Source: Cyanophora paradoxa (lineage: Eukaryota; Glaucocystophyceae; Cyanophorales; Cyanophoraceae). From it: a stretch of DNA of 64,000 bases. The stretch spans positions 124,001 through 188,000 of the forward strand of contig QPMI01000477.1 of assembly GCA_004431415.1 (NCBI GenBank), read 5' to 3'. The notes below the pieces were generated by a model. It was not told where the DNA came from. It saw only the letters and a program-made list of their open reading frames with translations, and ran no database searches. Numbering within the stretch: position 1 is the stretch's first letter; each line of letters begins with the position of its first letter. The position numbers and the translations under genes were made by a program. Below, piece after piece: positions 45,014 through 57,077 of this stretch.

Positions 45014-47750
45014 CTAGCGCTGCAGCTGAGTGCCGTTGCCGAGGGCTTGGAGGCGGGCCTCGAGCTGCTCCTTCTCGGCGACCAAGTCGAAGTAACGTTG
45101 CTTCACGTTGTTGTACTTCTCCAGCGGGACCTGCCCGCGGCGTCGGCCAGAGGGAACTCGAATTCGAATTCGAAGCGCGGGGGCGGGGGCGGAGCGCGGG
45201 CGGGCGCACGACGTTGGCCGAAGCCGAGACCGAGGCCGCCTGCAGCTGCACGTGCGGGTCCGGGTCAGCTGCAGGCGCAGGTGCAGGCGGGGCGGCGCGG
45301 GCGCGCGCCGCACCTTGGAAGCGAGCTCGTCCGCCCGCCGGCGCTCCGCCCCCGCCGCCTCCTCCGCCTGCCGCAGGCCGTGCGCGTTACTTGCAAGGTG
45401 CAGCCGGCGCAGCGCGAAAATCGCTGCGAAAACCGCTCACCCGGGCGGCGGCGGCGCGGGCCTCCTGCAGCTTCTCCGCGAGCTCGCCAAGCAGAGCCGC
45501 CGCCTCGCCCCGATCCGCCTCGACCGTTTCGACCTGCGAAGGCAGCCAATTTTGCAAGTAAAGTTTTGTGAATCTCGGAGTGAGCAGTCTCCAGGCCGGG
45601 TGTGCGAAAATCGCACCGCTTTTCGCAGCGCTAGCGTTCCGAGAGGCTCGGGGAAAGGGGATCCTGAAGGGCCGCCCGCGGCCACCGACGTCGACCTGCG
45701 CGCAAAGTAAGGCCACGAATTCGAAGAGCGCGCGCAGAGCGCACGCTTCGGCCCCGGCGCCGGCTGCGGGCCTCCCGAGCGCCGCCTTCGCCTTGGCGAG
45801 AGCAGCCGCGAAAACGTCTTCCGGGTTGGCGGGCGCCCGGAGCGGCGCCGACGCCGACGGCGGCTCCTGGGGCGCCCGAAGGGGGCTGACGGTGCGCAGC
45901 AGCTCGTCCCGCTGCGGGTCCGAGGAGCCGCCTGCTGCGAGCACCGAGCTCGAGCTCGAGCTGGGGCCGGCGCCGTCCGGTTCGCCACGCCGGGGCTGCA
46001 GCGGGGGCTCCGGAGAGGCCTCCCCCTCCGAGCTCGAGGGCGCGGCGGCCTGCGAGCTCGATCGCGAGGTGCCTTCGAGCTCGGCTCCAGAGCGCGGCGC
46101 AGGCGCCGGCTCCGCCGATGTCGGGCAGCCGGCCGCGGCTGCCCCCGCGGCCGTGGCCGGGGGCTGCCCCGAGGCATCGGGGACACGAGCACCCGCGTCG
46201 GCAGGAGCGGGGCCGGGCGACCTGCCGCGGCTCCGCGGATCCGCAGGCGAGCTCGAGCGCCGCCGGCGCCGGTCGACGCTTTGCGATCGGCTGCGGCTCT
46301 GCCCGGTGCGCCGGGCCCGGTCGCGGCTCCGGCTCCGGCTGCGGTCACGGCCGCGGCCGCGGCTGCGGCTGCGGCTACGGCTGCGGCTGCGGCTGCGCCG
46401 CGGTCGCTTGCGTTCAGGGCTGCGCTCGCGGCTCCGGCTCCGGCTGCGGCTCCGGCTGTGGTGCTTGCGGCGACCGAGTTCCCTGTCGTGCAAATCAGAA
46501 TTATAGTCAGCGTTTAGAATTCGAAGGAGGGCTCTATTGAATGCGGGCAAGAAGCGAGTCTGCAGCCGAAATGACGCACTTGCGATCATGATTGCGCAGG
46601 TCGGTGTCGGGGGCTTCGAATTCGAACTCGAGGCCTTCGTAATTATAAGCCTCGGCCTTGAACCCCTCCGGGCCGACCTGCAGGCGGGAAGCGGGGTACG
46701 TTAGGCTGCCGGCGCTCGCCGCCTTGGGTTGAATGCATCTCGCGCACGTTCTCGCGGTCCCTGCGGACGACGAATGTACCCCCGGACTCCTCATGATCAA
46801 ATTTGACCACGCGGTTCTGAGGGCGAGCATTAAATTAATATTGATACGCCGTCCGAGAGCGCGTGCAAAAAGGGCAGCGCGCCTTGACGGCCCGCTCGGC
46901 GTCCTCGCGGCGCCGGAAGAGGACGAGGGCGGCCATGATGCCCCCGCGGCCGCCCCGGAGCTCCTGCACCGCCTCCAGAGCGCCCATCCTGGGAGGCCGT
47001 GCCCAGGATCGATCAGCATCGCTCCGGCGGACCGAGCGCGCGGTATCGACCGCGGGTAGGCGCGCCTGCGGCAGGCGGCGACGACCTCGTGGCGGAGCGG
47101 GTCGCGGTTGCCGGGCAGGCCCTTGAAGCTGCCGACCCACACGACGCGGGCCTGGAACCGGGCGCGCTCGTCTTCGGGGCGGGGCGGGGCCCGGAAGTTG
47201 TACTGCGCCCCCGCCCCCGGCCGGCCGAGGCTCAGAGGCCCAGGGGCGTGCGCGATATCGAGGGGCGAGGGCACCGCGTTGGGGTTGGAGGGCGTGGCCG
47301 CGTTGACCTCCATCCCCCTCCCCGGGCCGACTCGGAATCGCTTCTCGGCCCTGGCATGGGCGGCGCGGTGGCGGTCAAAGACGCGGCCCGCCGCTGGCTG
47401 GCGCGGTCGCGGTGCAGCGCGCAGCGCACCGGAGCCTCTCGGCGGCCTCGCGGGTCCGCATCAGCACGAAGGCGAACGACCTGTTCTTCGCCTCCTCGAC
47501 GTCCTCGACCTCGCCGAACCTTGCGCGCGCAGCCCGACGTCAGCGCGCCGGCGCCGGCGCCGGCGCCGGGACGGCGGGGGCGCAAGACGGACCTGCCGCA
47601 CGTGTCGCGGATGTCCTCGGGGCACACAGTCCTCGGGGGCCAGGGCCCGAGCCAGACCACGCGCTCGTGCAGCTCCTGCGCGGATTCCTCCGACTCATTT
47701 GCGATCGAATTCGAAGCTTCAGCAGGCGGTCGAGGTCTCTGCGTGCAGAA
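45014..47750 (-). CDS. RS-domain RNA-binding-like protein, paralog B
   Basis: The stop is at 45014-45016 after GNGTQLQR. Order: QELHERVVWLGPW and FGEVEDVEEAKNRSFAFVLMR (47680-47440); ARFQARVVWVGSFKGLPGN then AALVLFRRREDAERAVKA (47170-46860); RLQVGPEGFKAEAYNYEGLEFEFE; a long RS domain with SRSRSRSRERSPERKRPRRSR (46480-46270); a Pro/Ser/Ala-rich linker; ALAKAKAALGRPAAG; a coiled coil with GEAAALLGELAEKLQEARAAA; and a final exon VPLEKYNNVKQRYFDLVAEKEQLEA. It is closest to paralog A and in the same orientation, so A and B look like a tandem duplication. The N-terminal exon boundary near 47750 is tentative and further 5' exons probably exist. Confidence 0.75.
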
Positions 47751-48036
47751 GATTAAGAATCAATCTTGACGACTAGAGCATAGCCGTTCGACGTCGACCC
47801 ACGGGGCTGCTAACCGCTTCGGCTGCTGGCCATGGCCATGGGCCCGCGAAGCCCTCGAGCTCGCCTGGGCCATCGCCGCTGCCGCCGCGATCCTCTTCGC
47901 GCGTCATCTAGTGTATCTTGATCGCGGTCAAGTTTGCGGGGGCCTTTGCCCTGCGGGGCGCGCGAGCTCGAGCTAGTAAGTGAATGCTCGCATGCATACG
48001 ACTAGTAGAACTCAGAACGACGCGAACGCCAGCGCC

Positions 48037-48276
48037 TCACCCGGAGTCCCTTGCTACAGGAGCACTTGCAGAGCGAAGCTTAAGCTGCGTCTGCGGCGTA
48101 GAGCGCTTTAGCATGCGTGCGCGCGCTCGCTTCAAATTTTGACCGGACCGGTGCCGCGCCGGCGCCAGTGAGCTGGGCCCGCGTGCTTGAGAAGAGAAGT
48201 GCTGAAGGATTCGCCGTCGATCTGCGCGGTCGCGCGTGAGGGCCGTGCGGTCGAGAGCCAGGAGAATGCTCGCCAC
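48037..48276 (-). other. possible 5' exons of paralog B
   Basis: This region is similar to the one upstream of paralog A (44188-44556), including the words around ATCGACGGCGAA preceded by GCGCAG. Its role as coding or UTR is not settled. Confidence 0.35.
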
Positions 48277-48420
48277 GCGAACCGGGAAAGGGCGTCGACT
48301 TCGTGGCTAGTTAGAAATACGGTGCGCTAATCTCCGCGCTCTGCCGACCGCGCTGCAGTTGCAGTTCAATTGCAGCGGTGCGCTGGCGCCGAACACTACG
48401 GTTGTACCCGGGCAGAGTGA

Positions 48421-49007
48421 TGCAGCTGTACCCCAACTAGCTGCGATCAAAAAGCAAGCCGCTCACTCGGCACACAAGCTGCGCGCGGCAAGCTGCCGGC
48501 AAAGCATGCAGGTGCGCTCCGGAGCTCAGGCGCGGCCGTGTCGACAGGTACCGAGAGCGCGATTTCAACCTATATATAGCTAGGCCTCTGCAGCGGCCGC
48601 GGCAGCGGCTGCGTACGCGTGCGCACGCGTCGCGCTCGCCCTCGCCGCCGCCTTTCTGTGCAGCTGCGTCTTCGACGGCGCCGAGTGAGCTCGAGGGCCG
48701 GGGGACGACGGCGCCTGCGCCGCCGTGCACGTGGCCATGGGCACCGCCGTCCTCGACAGACCAGCTCGCACCTACGACCGGCTCGGCCCCAGAAGGACTC
48801 AGCCCCGGCTCGAACCCGCACTAAGCGGGGCCGCCGGTCTGCCCGCGCGCGGGCCGGAGCCTCCTCTATAGCTAGCTAGACCTCGAGCGCTAGCCCCGAC
48901 CACGTGCACCCACCCAATTGCAACCTTCGTTTGTGCTTCTGTTAAAAAAGTAGAATCAAAAAGTTCGCTTGCTCAGGAGCTAAATTCGCGGCGCCAGCTC
49001 GCTTCGG
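48421..49007. other. intergenic region between paralogs B and C
   Basis: It contains Ala/Arg-rich short frames on both strands (48580-48771) that could be a 5' exon of paralog B but lack support. A/T-rich again around 48920-48990. Confidence 0.4.
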
Positions 49008-49725
49008 TCACGGGGCGTGCGCGAGCGCCGGGCCCGGGGGGCGGCCCTCGGCCTCGCGGAGGCGGGCCTCGAGGAGCTCCTTCTCGGCCCGCAAGTCGAA
49101 GTAGGCGCGCTTCACGTTCTCGTACTTCTCCAGCGGCACCTGCGGCCGCCTTGAATCAAGGGGCGCCCGCGATGGCGCGCTCCGCTGCGAGCCGCGGTGT
49201 CGGACGCACGGTCTTGTGGTCCTGCTGGAGCGGGGCCGCCTGAAGCTGCGCGCGCGGGTCCGTGTCCGGGTCAGCTGCAGGCGCAGGCGCAGGCGGGGCG
49301 GCGCGGGGGCACGCGCGCCGCACCTTCGAAGCGAGCTCGTCCGCCCGCCGGCGCTCCGCCGCCGCCGCCTCCTGCGCCTACCGCAGGCCGCACGCGTTAC
49401 TCGCAAGGTGCAGCCGGCGCAGCGCGAAAATCGCTGGGAAAACCGCTCACCCGGGCGGCGGCGGCGCGGGCCTCCTGCAGCTTCTCCGCGAGCTCGGCCA
49501 GCAGAGCCGCAGCCTCGCCCCGATCCGCCGCGATCGCTTCGACCTGCGCAGGCAGCCAAGGTAATTTTTATGAGGAGTAACTAAAAGAGACAGGCCTCGG
49601 GCGTCGCACCGCCCTCCGCAGAGCCTCGGCTCCTGAAGGGCCGCCCGCGGGCCTGCGCGCGATCTCAGGCCGGGGAGGGCGCGCCGTTCTCGGTTCACGC
49701 GGAGCGCGCGCACGCTCCGGCCGAC

Positions 49726-49756
<31 letters not shown>

Positions 49757-52214
49757 GCCGCCCGAGCAGGGCCCGGGCCGCCCGCATCGCCGCCGGGAGG
49801 GCGTCCTCTCGGCCCGGGCCCCGCCAGAGCGACAGCGAGAGCCCCCGCCTCGGCCTGCGGAGCGGGCTCACCCCGCCGCCCTCCGGCTCCTCCCGCTGCG
49901 CCCCGGAGGACCCCGCGCCGCCCTCATGCGGCGACGCCGCCCGCGCCGCGGGCTGGGGCGTGAGGGCCATCGGAGAGGCCGGGGGCCCCTCGGGCGCGCT
50001 GGGGGGGCCGGGCCCGGGGCGCCGTCGCCGGCCCGCTGCTGGAGCTGGCGGGAGGGGGCGAGGGCGGGCGGCCCCGGGGCTCTCCGGCCGGGCCCTCGGG
50101 CTCCCGCTCCCGCCCCCTCGGCCCGCTCGGCCCGGCCCGGCCCCGGCTTCTGCCGGCGCTCCCGCTGCGGCTGCGGCTGCGGCTGCGACGCCGGCCGTCC
50201 CGCGGCCGCTTGCGATCCCGGCTGCGGCTCCGGCTCCGGCTGCGGCTGCGGCTCCGGCTCCGGCGGGTCCGGTCCCGGTCCCGAGTCCGGGGCTCCGGCG
50301 CTTGCGGGCTGTGCTCCGGCGTGGGGCTGCGCTCGCGGCCGCCCTGCTTCTGCCACCTGCGGCGCCTCAGAGGACGACGGGCGCGGGCGCTCGCGGCGGC
50401 GGCGCACTCCTCCTCAATGCCCTCCACGCGCTCGTACGCCTCGTTTCTGAGTCCGGGGTTGCCCTGCGAAAGCCGCCGGGTCACGAGGGCGCGGGCGGGA
50501 AGCGGAGGGTGTGGTGGCACACCCCCTTGCGGTCCTCCCTCGCGATGCCGTGGCGGCGCCCCTCGTCGAACACGACCTTCCACCGCTGCGAACCGAATCG
50601 TTCGGCAAGGGCGCGCGCGGGGGCGGGGGCTCGAGGGGCGGGGGCGGGGGCGGGGGCCGCGGCTCGCCTTGACGAGCCGTGCGGCGTCCTCGGCGCGGCG
50701 GAAGAGGACGAGGAGCGACACGAGATCGGAGGGGGAGCCCTTGGCCCGCATCCCCTCCACCGCCTCGAGGGGCCCGTACCTGGCGAGGCGCGCGTGGGCG
50801 TGCGGCAGGGGCGCGGAGGGGCCTGGAGCGGGGGAGGGGAGAGAGGGAGAGGGGGTACCGCACCGCCTGCAGACGAGAGCGATCTCGCGGAGGCAGCGGG
50901 CCGGCACGTCGACGATCCCGCGCTGCCCCTCCACCACGAAGTTCCCGATCCAGACCAGCCGCCCGCCGAAGCTGCCCCCGGAGCCCGAGTCGCCGGCCGG
51001 CTCCGCGGGCGGCTGCCCGTGGGCGCTCGGGTGCCCGGCGGATCCGCTCGGAAGGGCGGAGGGCTCCCAGGACCCCCGGGGCCGAAAGCCGGCCTGCGGA
51101 GGGGGCGGGTAGTCGGGCCGGGCGGGGGCGGGGTCCTCCGGGGGGCGGGGCGCGCACGAGGGCGCGCTCGTGCGGCGTGCGCGTCATGACCCAGAAGGAC
51201 GAGGATCCGATCCGGAGGGAGATCGACTCCGTCTTCCCCGGCCTGGATCGGTCAGGGGCGGGACCAGGCGCGGCCGGCGCCGGGCGGAGCGGTGCACGTG
51301 CGCACCAGGGGCGGCGCATGAGCATCAGCGCGTGGGAGCCGCTCTTCCCCAGCTGGACGTCCTCCACCTCCCCGATCCTGCCCGAGGCGCGCGTCATGAC
51401 ATCGATGAGCTGGCCCGGGGCGGCGGGGCCCAGGGGCGCGCGCGCACCCCGCGCGGTTCAGCGCGTCGAGGAGCTCCCGCTCCGTGAACGTCCTCGCGGC
51501 CCAGAAGCCGATCCAGACGAGGCGCTCGCGCAGGCTTTCCCGCGGGCGCGCCTCGCCCTCCCGCGCGTCGCCCCCCGGGGCCTCCCGCGGCCACTGGACC
51601 TGCGCATGCGCGCTAGTTTCTACGGGCACCACACGCGCCGCGCGAGCAAGCTGCGGCGAACCTTCCCTTGCGGCTGCGCATCGCCGTCAACCGCCAGGCT
51701 GGCGCGCAGCGCGACGTCGCATCCCTGCACGGCACGGCGCCGGCGCGCGTTATTAAGCGCCGGGCGGTCGCTCCTGGAAAGCGGACGATGCGCACGTTCA
51801 GCTTGCTGCGCTCAATCTGACGCCTGCGCGAGGAACGCGTACGGTTAACCAGGACGAATCTGGACGGAGCGATAGCGCCTGGCGCGCAGCGCAGCGCGGC
51901 GGCGGCTGTTCTTACGGTACCTGGCTTCCGCTGCCGTGTCTGCGTCTTTGAAATGCATCTTGATACAAGTCCAGTCACTGCGCGGTTTCCGTTCACTCGC
52001 CGGTCGGGTTCGCGCGGGAAACCTGAACTCGCACCTGTCATACTCCTCGCTCACGGGCTCAAACTTCTGTCTCAGCTCGCCTCGCAGCGTTGACAGGTCC
52101 ACCTGCGCAGTGTGCAAGCGGTGCGCAGTGCAAGCTTCAGCGGGGGCAGCGAGCGGCCGAGCGGAGCACGCGCACCTGAGCCGATGGAGGCCATTCGACC
52201 ACAACAGAGCTCAT
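49008..52214 (-). CDS. RS-domain RNA-binding-like protein, paralog C
   Basis: Start ATG is at 52212-52214 (MSSVVVEWPPSAQ); TGA is at 49008-49010. The 5' exons give VDLSTLRGELRQKFEPVSEE, then WTCIKMHFKDADTAAEAR and IERSKLNVRI, an RRM-like N-terminal domain. Next is RERLVWIGFWAARTFTE with IGEVEDVQLGKSGSHALMLM; then RLVWIGNFVVEGQRGI with YGPLEAVEGM and LLVLFRRAEDAARLVKA; then KVVFDEGRRHGIAREDRKG; then NEAYERVEGIEEE. The RS domain (50330-50090) follows, then an AARALLGRP helix, coiled coil, and VPLEKYENVKRAYFDLRAEKELLEA. It is the most completely resolved member. Three candidate RNA-binding folds plus RS suggest an SR-like splicing factor, but canonical RNP1/RNP2 aromatic residues are weak, so RNA binding is unproven. 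Confidence 0.8.
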
Positions 52215-52478
52215 CGCACCGCGCGCCGCTTCAAGTTGACCAGTTCTTATGGTTTTTTTTCAACGAAACACGTACCCAGGCGCATCGCTGCGGATCGCTT
52301 TGCGCACCCGCACCAGCGCGCGCTGCAGAGTTGACATTCTGACGGTAAGCACCTGTGTTCGTGCGAAGCGCCCCGGGCACGTTAGAGCCGCGCACAGCGC
52401 GCGCAGCAGCGCTTGCAATCGCTGGCGCCGCGCCGCGCCTGATCATGACGCCGCGCCTGATCATGATCGATAATAGAC
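52215..52478. promoter_or_regulatory. 264-bp divergent promoter between paralogs C and D
   Basis: It lies between head-to-head start codons. It contains a doubled CGCGCCTGATCATGA word at 52434 and 52450. No TATA box. Confidence 0.45.
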
Positions 52479-55400
52479 ATGTCAAAGAAGAGCTCGAGCA
52501 CGTGCAACAGCGACGACGCGCGACCGCGCCCGGCGCCGGCGCTGCGGAAGCATGCGCAGCAGGTTCGTATTCGCATGCGCAGCTGTAGCAGCGCGTTTTT
52601 TCAACGTTGCAAATTGAACGATCCTCCGCTGCCGCCACACATATACAGTTCGAAAGCGGGCTTGATATCGATCATGAGGAAGAGACACAAGAATTCGAAA
52701 GCCTGCGCGAGCGCCTCGTCTGGATCGGCTTCTGGGCCGCGAGGACGTTCACGGAGCGGGAGCTCCTCGACGCGCTGAGCCGCGCGGGGTGCGCGCGCGC
52801 CCCTTAGCCTCGCCGCCCCACCTTCCGCACCCGTGGCCAGCTGCAGCTGACGCGCGCCTCGGGCAGGATCGGGGAGGTGGAGGACGTCCAGATGTCGAAG
52901 AGCGGCTCCCACGCGCTGATGCTCATGCGCCGCCCCTGGCGCGCACCGCGCCGCCCGGCCCGGTCCGGCGAAGGTTGCGACTCGAAGCGTTTTCGATCAT
53001 TAATTAACGTCGAACCGCGGTATCGATAGCGATCGATATTAATATTCATCTTTACATTCATGATCATACACCCCCGCAGGCCGGAGAAGGTCTGCTCCTT
53101 CAGCTTTCGATTCGGATCCATGACCTTTGAGGTCAAGGCGCGCCCTCCGCGCGAAGACGTCGCCGTGCGCATGCGTCCTGCGATTCCCTCTCGCTCTAGC
53201 TAAATATGGGCCTCTTTATAACCCGACCCCGACGTCGATGTCGGTCTCGCCCGTTTCCAAATCCGCGCAGCTCGAATTCCGTCCTCGGACAAGGTCACCC
53301 GCGGCCGGCTCCAGCAAGCACGGGGACAGGGGCAGCTGCAGCGTGAGCTCCTCTGGCCAGCTGCAGGAAGCAGGCAAGCTCTGCGAATCCAAGAAGGCGA
53401 AGCATGCGCGTCTGGTTTGGATAGGGCACTTCGTCGTAGACGGGAGGCGCGGGCCGGTCGCCGCCGCTTCTCTCCGCGAGATCGCCGTCGTCTGCAGGCG
53501 GTCCGGCCCCGCACACGCAGCCATACGCTCCCCCCCGCGCCTCGCCTCTCTAGATCTGAGCCGGCCCCTGGCGCCCGGATCCTCCTCCCTCCAGATACGG
53601 CCCCCTCGAGGCGGTGCAGGGGATGTGGGTGAGGGGCAATGAGGCGGAGATCACCGCGGCCCTCGTCCTCTTCCGCCGTGCCGAGGACGCCGCGCGGATC
53701 AGACGGGTGCGCTTCTAATATATATAATTTGCGCTCTCTGCGTGCACGAGCGATTTTGCGAGCGATCTTGCGAATTTTTTATTATGATCAAATTAAACGC
53801 GATTGTGTTCGCGTTAAAATATTCACAGGACTCGGAGGTTGCGTTCGGCGGGGGCCGTGGCCACTTCGTCGCGAGGGAGGACCGCAGAGAGGTCCGTAGT
53901 ACTCCGTACGCGCGCCTCGAGCTCCGAATATATGTGTATCAATATCAATTTAATAAAACCGGATCGCGGACTTGAGCTCCGAACCCCGGCCCCGTGGCCG
54001 GCCAAGCGGGCCTCGGCCTACCCCGGCCCCGTGGCCTTGCGCTCCCGCGATTGTTTGAATATTAATTCAGTATTCGCAGGGGGACTTTGTCTTCAGCAAG
54101 ATCGCGTACGAGGGCCTGGACGAGATCGACGAACAGTGCGCGTCTGCATCCCGCAACGCTCGCGACGTCTTGCGCACAGCTGAAGACGTCCGGATCCGCG
54201 CCGTGCCCCGGAAGGTGGCGGAGGGAGCTCGAGCTGGAGGGATCCGCGGCCGGGGGCCGAAATCTGCAGAACGCTGACCTGACGTCGACGTCGACGTCGA
54301 CTTCGACGCCGGCGCCATCGCATGCACAGCTGCAGGCGACGTCGGCCGCTACTAAAACTCCTGATCGCGATCGCGAGCGTGGCGCCGGCGATCCCTCCGG
54401 CCCGAGCGCGAGCGTGAGCTCGAGCTCGCAGACTTCCGGGGGGCAAGGGATCCGGAGCAGCGACATGGGCAAGCGTCTGGTCTGGATCGGGAGCTTCTCT
54501 GTCGACGGGCGATTCCGTCCGGCCCCAGCCTCCTCGATCCGCGATCTCGCCCTCGCCTGCAGGCGGTTTGCAATCTGCGTCGAGTTCTCTGCCGATTAGT
54601 TCAATCCGCGCATCTCACCTCGAGCCCTCCGACGTCGACGCCGCTTACATCAGATTCGGTCCCCTGGAGGCGATCGAGGGGGCGCGATCGCGCGCCAGGG
54701 GCAACCCGTCGGCGTCCAGATCTGAGATGGCAGCCGCCGCCGTTCTCTTCCGAAGGGCGGAGGACGCTGCCCGGCTTCTGCAGGTGTCCATTCAGCGGTT
54801 TCAGTTTTTAAATAAACTATAAATTGATCAAACCCTTATTCTGCAGCACTATCTAGAGAACTGCGGCTGACAGGCGTGCGCCTGCCGCATGCGCAGAATC
54901 CGCATGTTAAATTCGATTTCGAAGAGGGCCGCTGTGAAGGTCTTGCTCGGGGGGATCGCAGGGCGGTCCGCGCCTCTTTTATCTCTGGCCTTCGAAATCG
55001 AATATATATAGGATTTGTCGCCATCTACATTTGGGGTTTTATGGTGATCATGATCGACTGTTCTCCCAGGCGTTTTCGAGTTTCGAATTCAGCGAAAGTG
55101 CCTTCAGATTTGCACAGGAGGTCGAGGACGAACGCGAGTGCGCTGCTTCGTCCCTCGCGCATACGCATTCGAAGCTTATAATAAAAGTTAGACAAATCTC
55201 GATCGCGAATTGATCATGAGCTTGACGACGCACGGTAGGTGGCGAAGGTCGACGTCGAGGGGTAGGAAGCGGAGCCCGCCGGCCCCTGGAATTCGAGACG
55301 TCGACCGGAGAGACGTCGACCGGATCCGGAGTTCTACGAATACTCCTTCCGGTCGCAGCCGCAGCCGCAGCCGCAGCCGCAGCCACAGTCGAAAGACTAA

Positions 55401-56915
55401 ACGTTCGCGGCGCAGCCGCAGCCGCAGCCGCAGCCGCAGCCGCTCCCGCACCCGCCCTGTATCGAGGAGCCGGTCGCGGGTCCAGCGCGCCGAGCCAGCT
55501 AGCGCTGCCAGCGCTGTTAATATTGCAAGCGACGCTGACAGCGCTAGCGGCGCCCAGGGAGATCTAGACGCGCCCTCTCGCGACCATGGCCCCGTCGCGC
55601 CCCAGCGCCTATCGTTCTCCGAGACGCAGGGGCCAGCCTCCCCGCTCGGCTCGCCCGTGGCCCGTGCGATTTCTCCGGATCCGCCTGCACAGCCGGGCGA
55701 CACCGATGCCGCGACCGGCGTCGATATTGATGCCGTGGATGGCGACTTGTACGGCCGCGGCAGCTCGCTCTCGGATCTGCAGCGGGGCTCGAGCCAGCTG
55801 CAGGGGGCATCGGTGCCGATATCGGCGTCGATCTCCACGTCGCTCCAGGCGGCCGCGGGCGCGCAGGAGACTCTGGCGGCGGTCCTCGGCAGGGCACACG
55901 CGCTGCTCGGGACGCCTGCAGCTGCAGCTGCTCCGGTCGCAATCGCTTCCACCTCGAGCTCGTGCGCGGATTCAATTAATATTATAGTTTGATGCCTCTC
56001 TTGGGGAATTCGAAGGCACATTTTGCGGCCAATATCCCTTCCAGGATTTCGACATCGATGGCGGGCGGACCTCACGGACCTGCGCATGCAGCTGCAGCTG
56101 GACTCGCCATCGACGGCGCCGCGGCCTCGCTGCGCCGAGCGGTGCGAGCTGCGCAGCTTTAGATTTTACACGCACAGCGGATCTGGCTGTGGGGCATCGC
56201 GATCGCAGTTTAATTTAATTTGTTGCACTGCCGAATTTGAACCGAGGGCGCTCCGGATCCAGGCGCAGGAGATGGACGCCGTGGAGGAGCGGGGCGGGGC
56301 GGGCTCGGCGGCCCTGCTCGAGGCGGGCGCCCTGGTTGCCGGCCTGCTCGAGCAGCTCGACCACGCCCGCGCCGCCGCCGCCCGAGTGCGCGCCCGCGCT
56401 CGACTTGCTTGCTTTAAATTTAATTTTGCGCGAACGCGGGAATATCTAATCGAACATAGAAGAGCCGCGTCGAATTTGATTGCCTTCAATCTGAATAGTT
56501 CTTGCAGGGGGAGCAGGAGGCCGCGTCCGAGCGGCAGCGGGCCAACGACCTCGACTTGCAGGTGCCCGGGAGCCCGCTTCACCCCCGCCCCCGCCCCGCG
56601 GCCGCCTCCGCCGCGCCCTCGCGACCGCCGGGGCGCGCAGCTGCAGGTGGCGACGGCATCCCTCCAGCGGGACCAGAGCTCGCAGTCGGTGCGGCGCCGG
56701 CGCCGGCGCAGATCCTCGAGGTCTACTAGGCTAGATCTCAACGCGAGCGAGACTCAAGCTTATGTTGACGGCAGGTGCCGCTGGAGAAGTACGAGGGCGT
56801 GAAGAGCGCGTACTTCAAGGTGCGAGAGGAGCGGGACCGGCTCGAGGCGGAGAAGGCCCGCCTGGAGACGGAGCTCGAGACGGAGCTCGGCCACACCCCC
56901 CGGCCGGGCCCGTAG
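52479..56915 (+). CDS. RS-domain RNA-binding-like protein, paralog D, with internal duplication
   Basis: ATG is at 52479 (MSKKSSSTCNSDDARPRP); TAG is at 56913-56915. Exon 1 joins to EETQEFESLRERLVWIGFW and IGEVEDVQMSKSGSHALML, matching paralog C, but the C-type N-terminal RRM-like part is missing. An RRM-like block follows twice: RLVWIGHFVVDGRRGP ... YGPLEAVQGM ... ALVLFRRAEDAARI (53400-53710) and RLVWIGSFSVDGRFRP ... FGPLEAIEGA ... AVLFRRAEDAARLL (54470-54780). Each copy is followed by an xGRxxxxARxDRR box and an acidic EGLDEIDEQ/EVEDERE-type segment. The RS domain is at 55340-55490, then a Ser/Asp-rich linker, ALLGTPAAAAA, coiled coil, and VPLEKYEGVKSAYFKVREERDRLEAE. Two adjacent genes (about 52479-54300 and 54300-56915) cannot be excluded. 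Confidence 0.7.
55346..55450 (+). repeat. hexanucleotide repeats encoding Arg-Ser dipeptides
   Basis: AGCCGC/CGCAGC hexamers run in two blocks and encode alternating Ser-Arg. The same class of repeat encodes the RS domains of paralogs A-C. Confidence 0.85.
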
Positions 56916-57017
56916 GCCGGCGCCACGCGCTCCGCGGCCGCTGCCTCGTATCGTACTGTACATATGCATGCACGTATACGTATAAGTATTGTAGCCTGCA
57001 GTGATCGGCACATGCCG

Positions 57018-57061
57018 CAGGCAGCTGCAGCTGCAGCTGCAGCTGCAGCAGCCTGCAGCTG
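57018..57061. repeat. CTGCAG repeat just after paralog D
   Basis: Alternating CAGCTG and CTGCAG words form a self-complementary tract of more than 40 bases downstream of the stop codon. Confidence 0.7.
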
Positions 57062-57077
57062 ATCCAGATCGAAACGA

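Noticed and set aside
48580-48771. Small Ala-rich gene on the minus strand
   Set aside because: It has an ATG and stop but low-complexity composition and no matching copy at paralogs A, C or D. At most an unproven 5' exon of paralog B.
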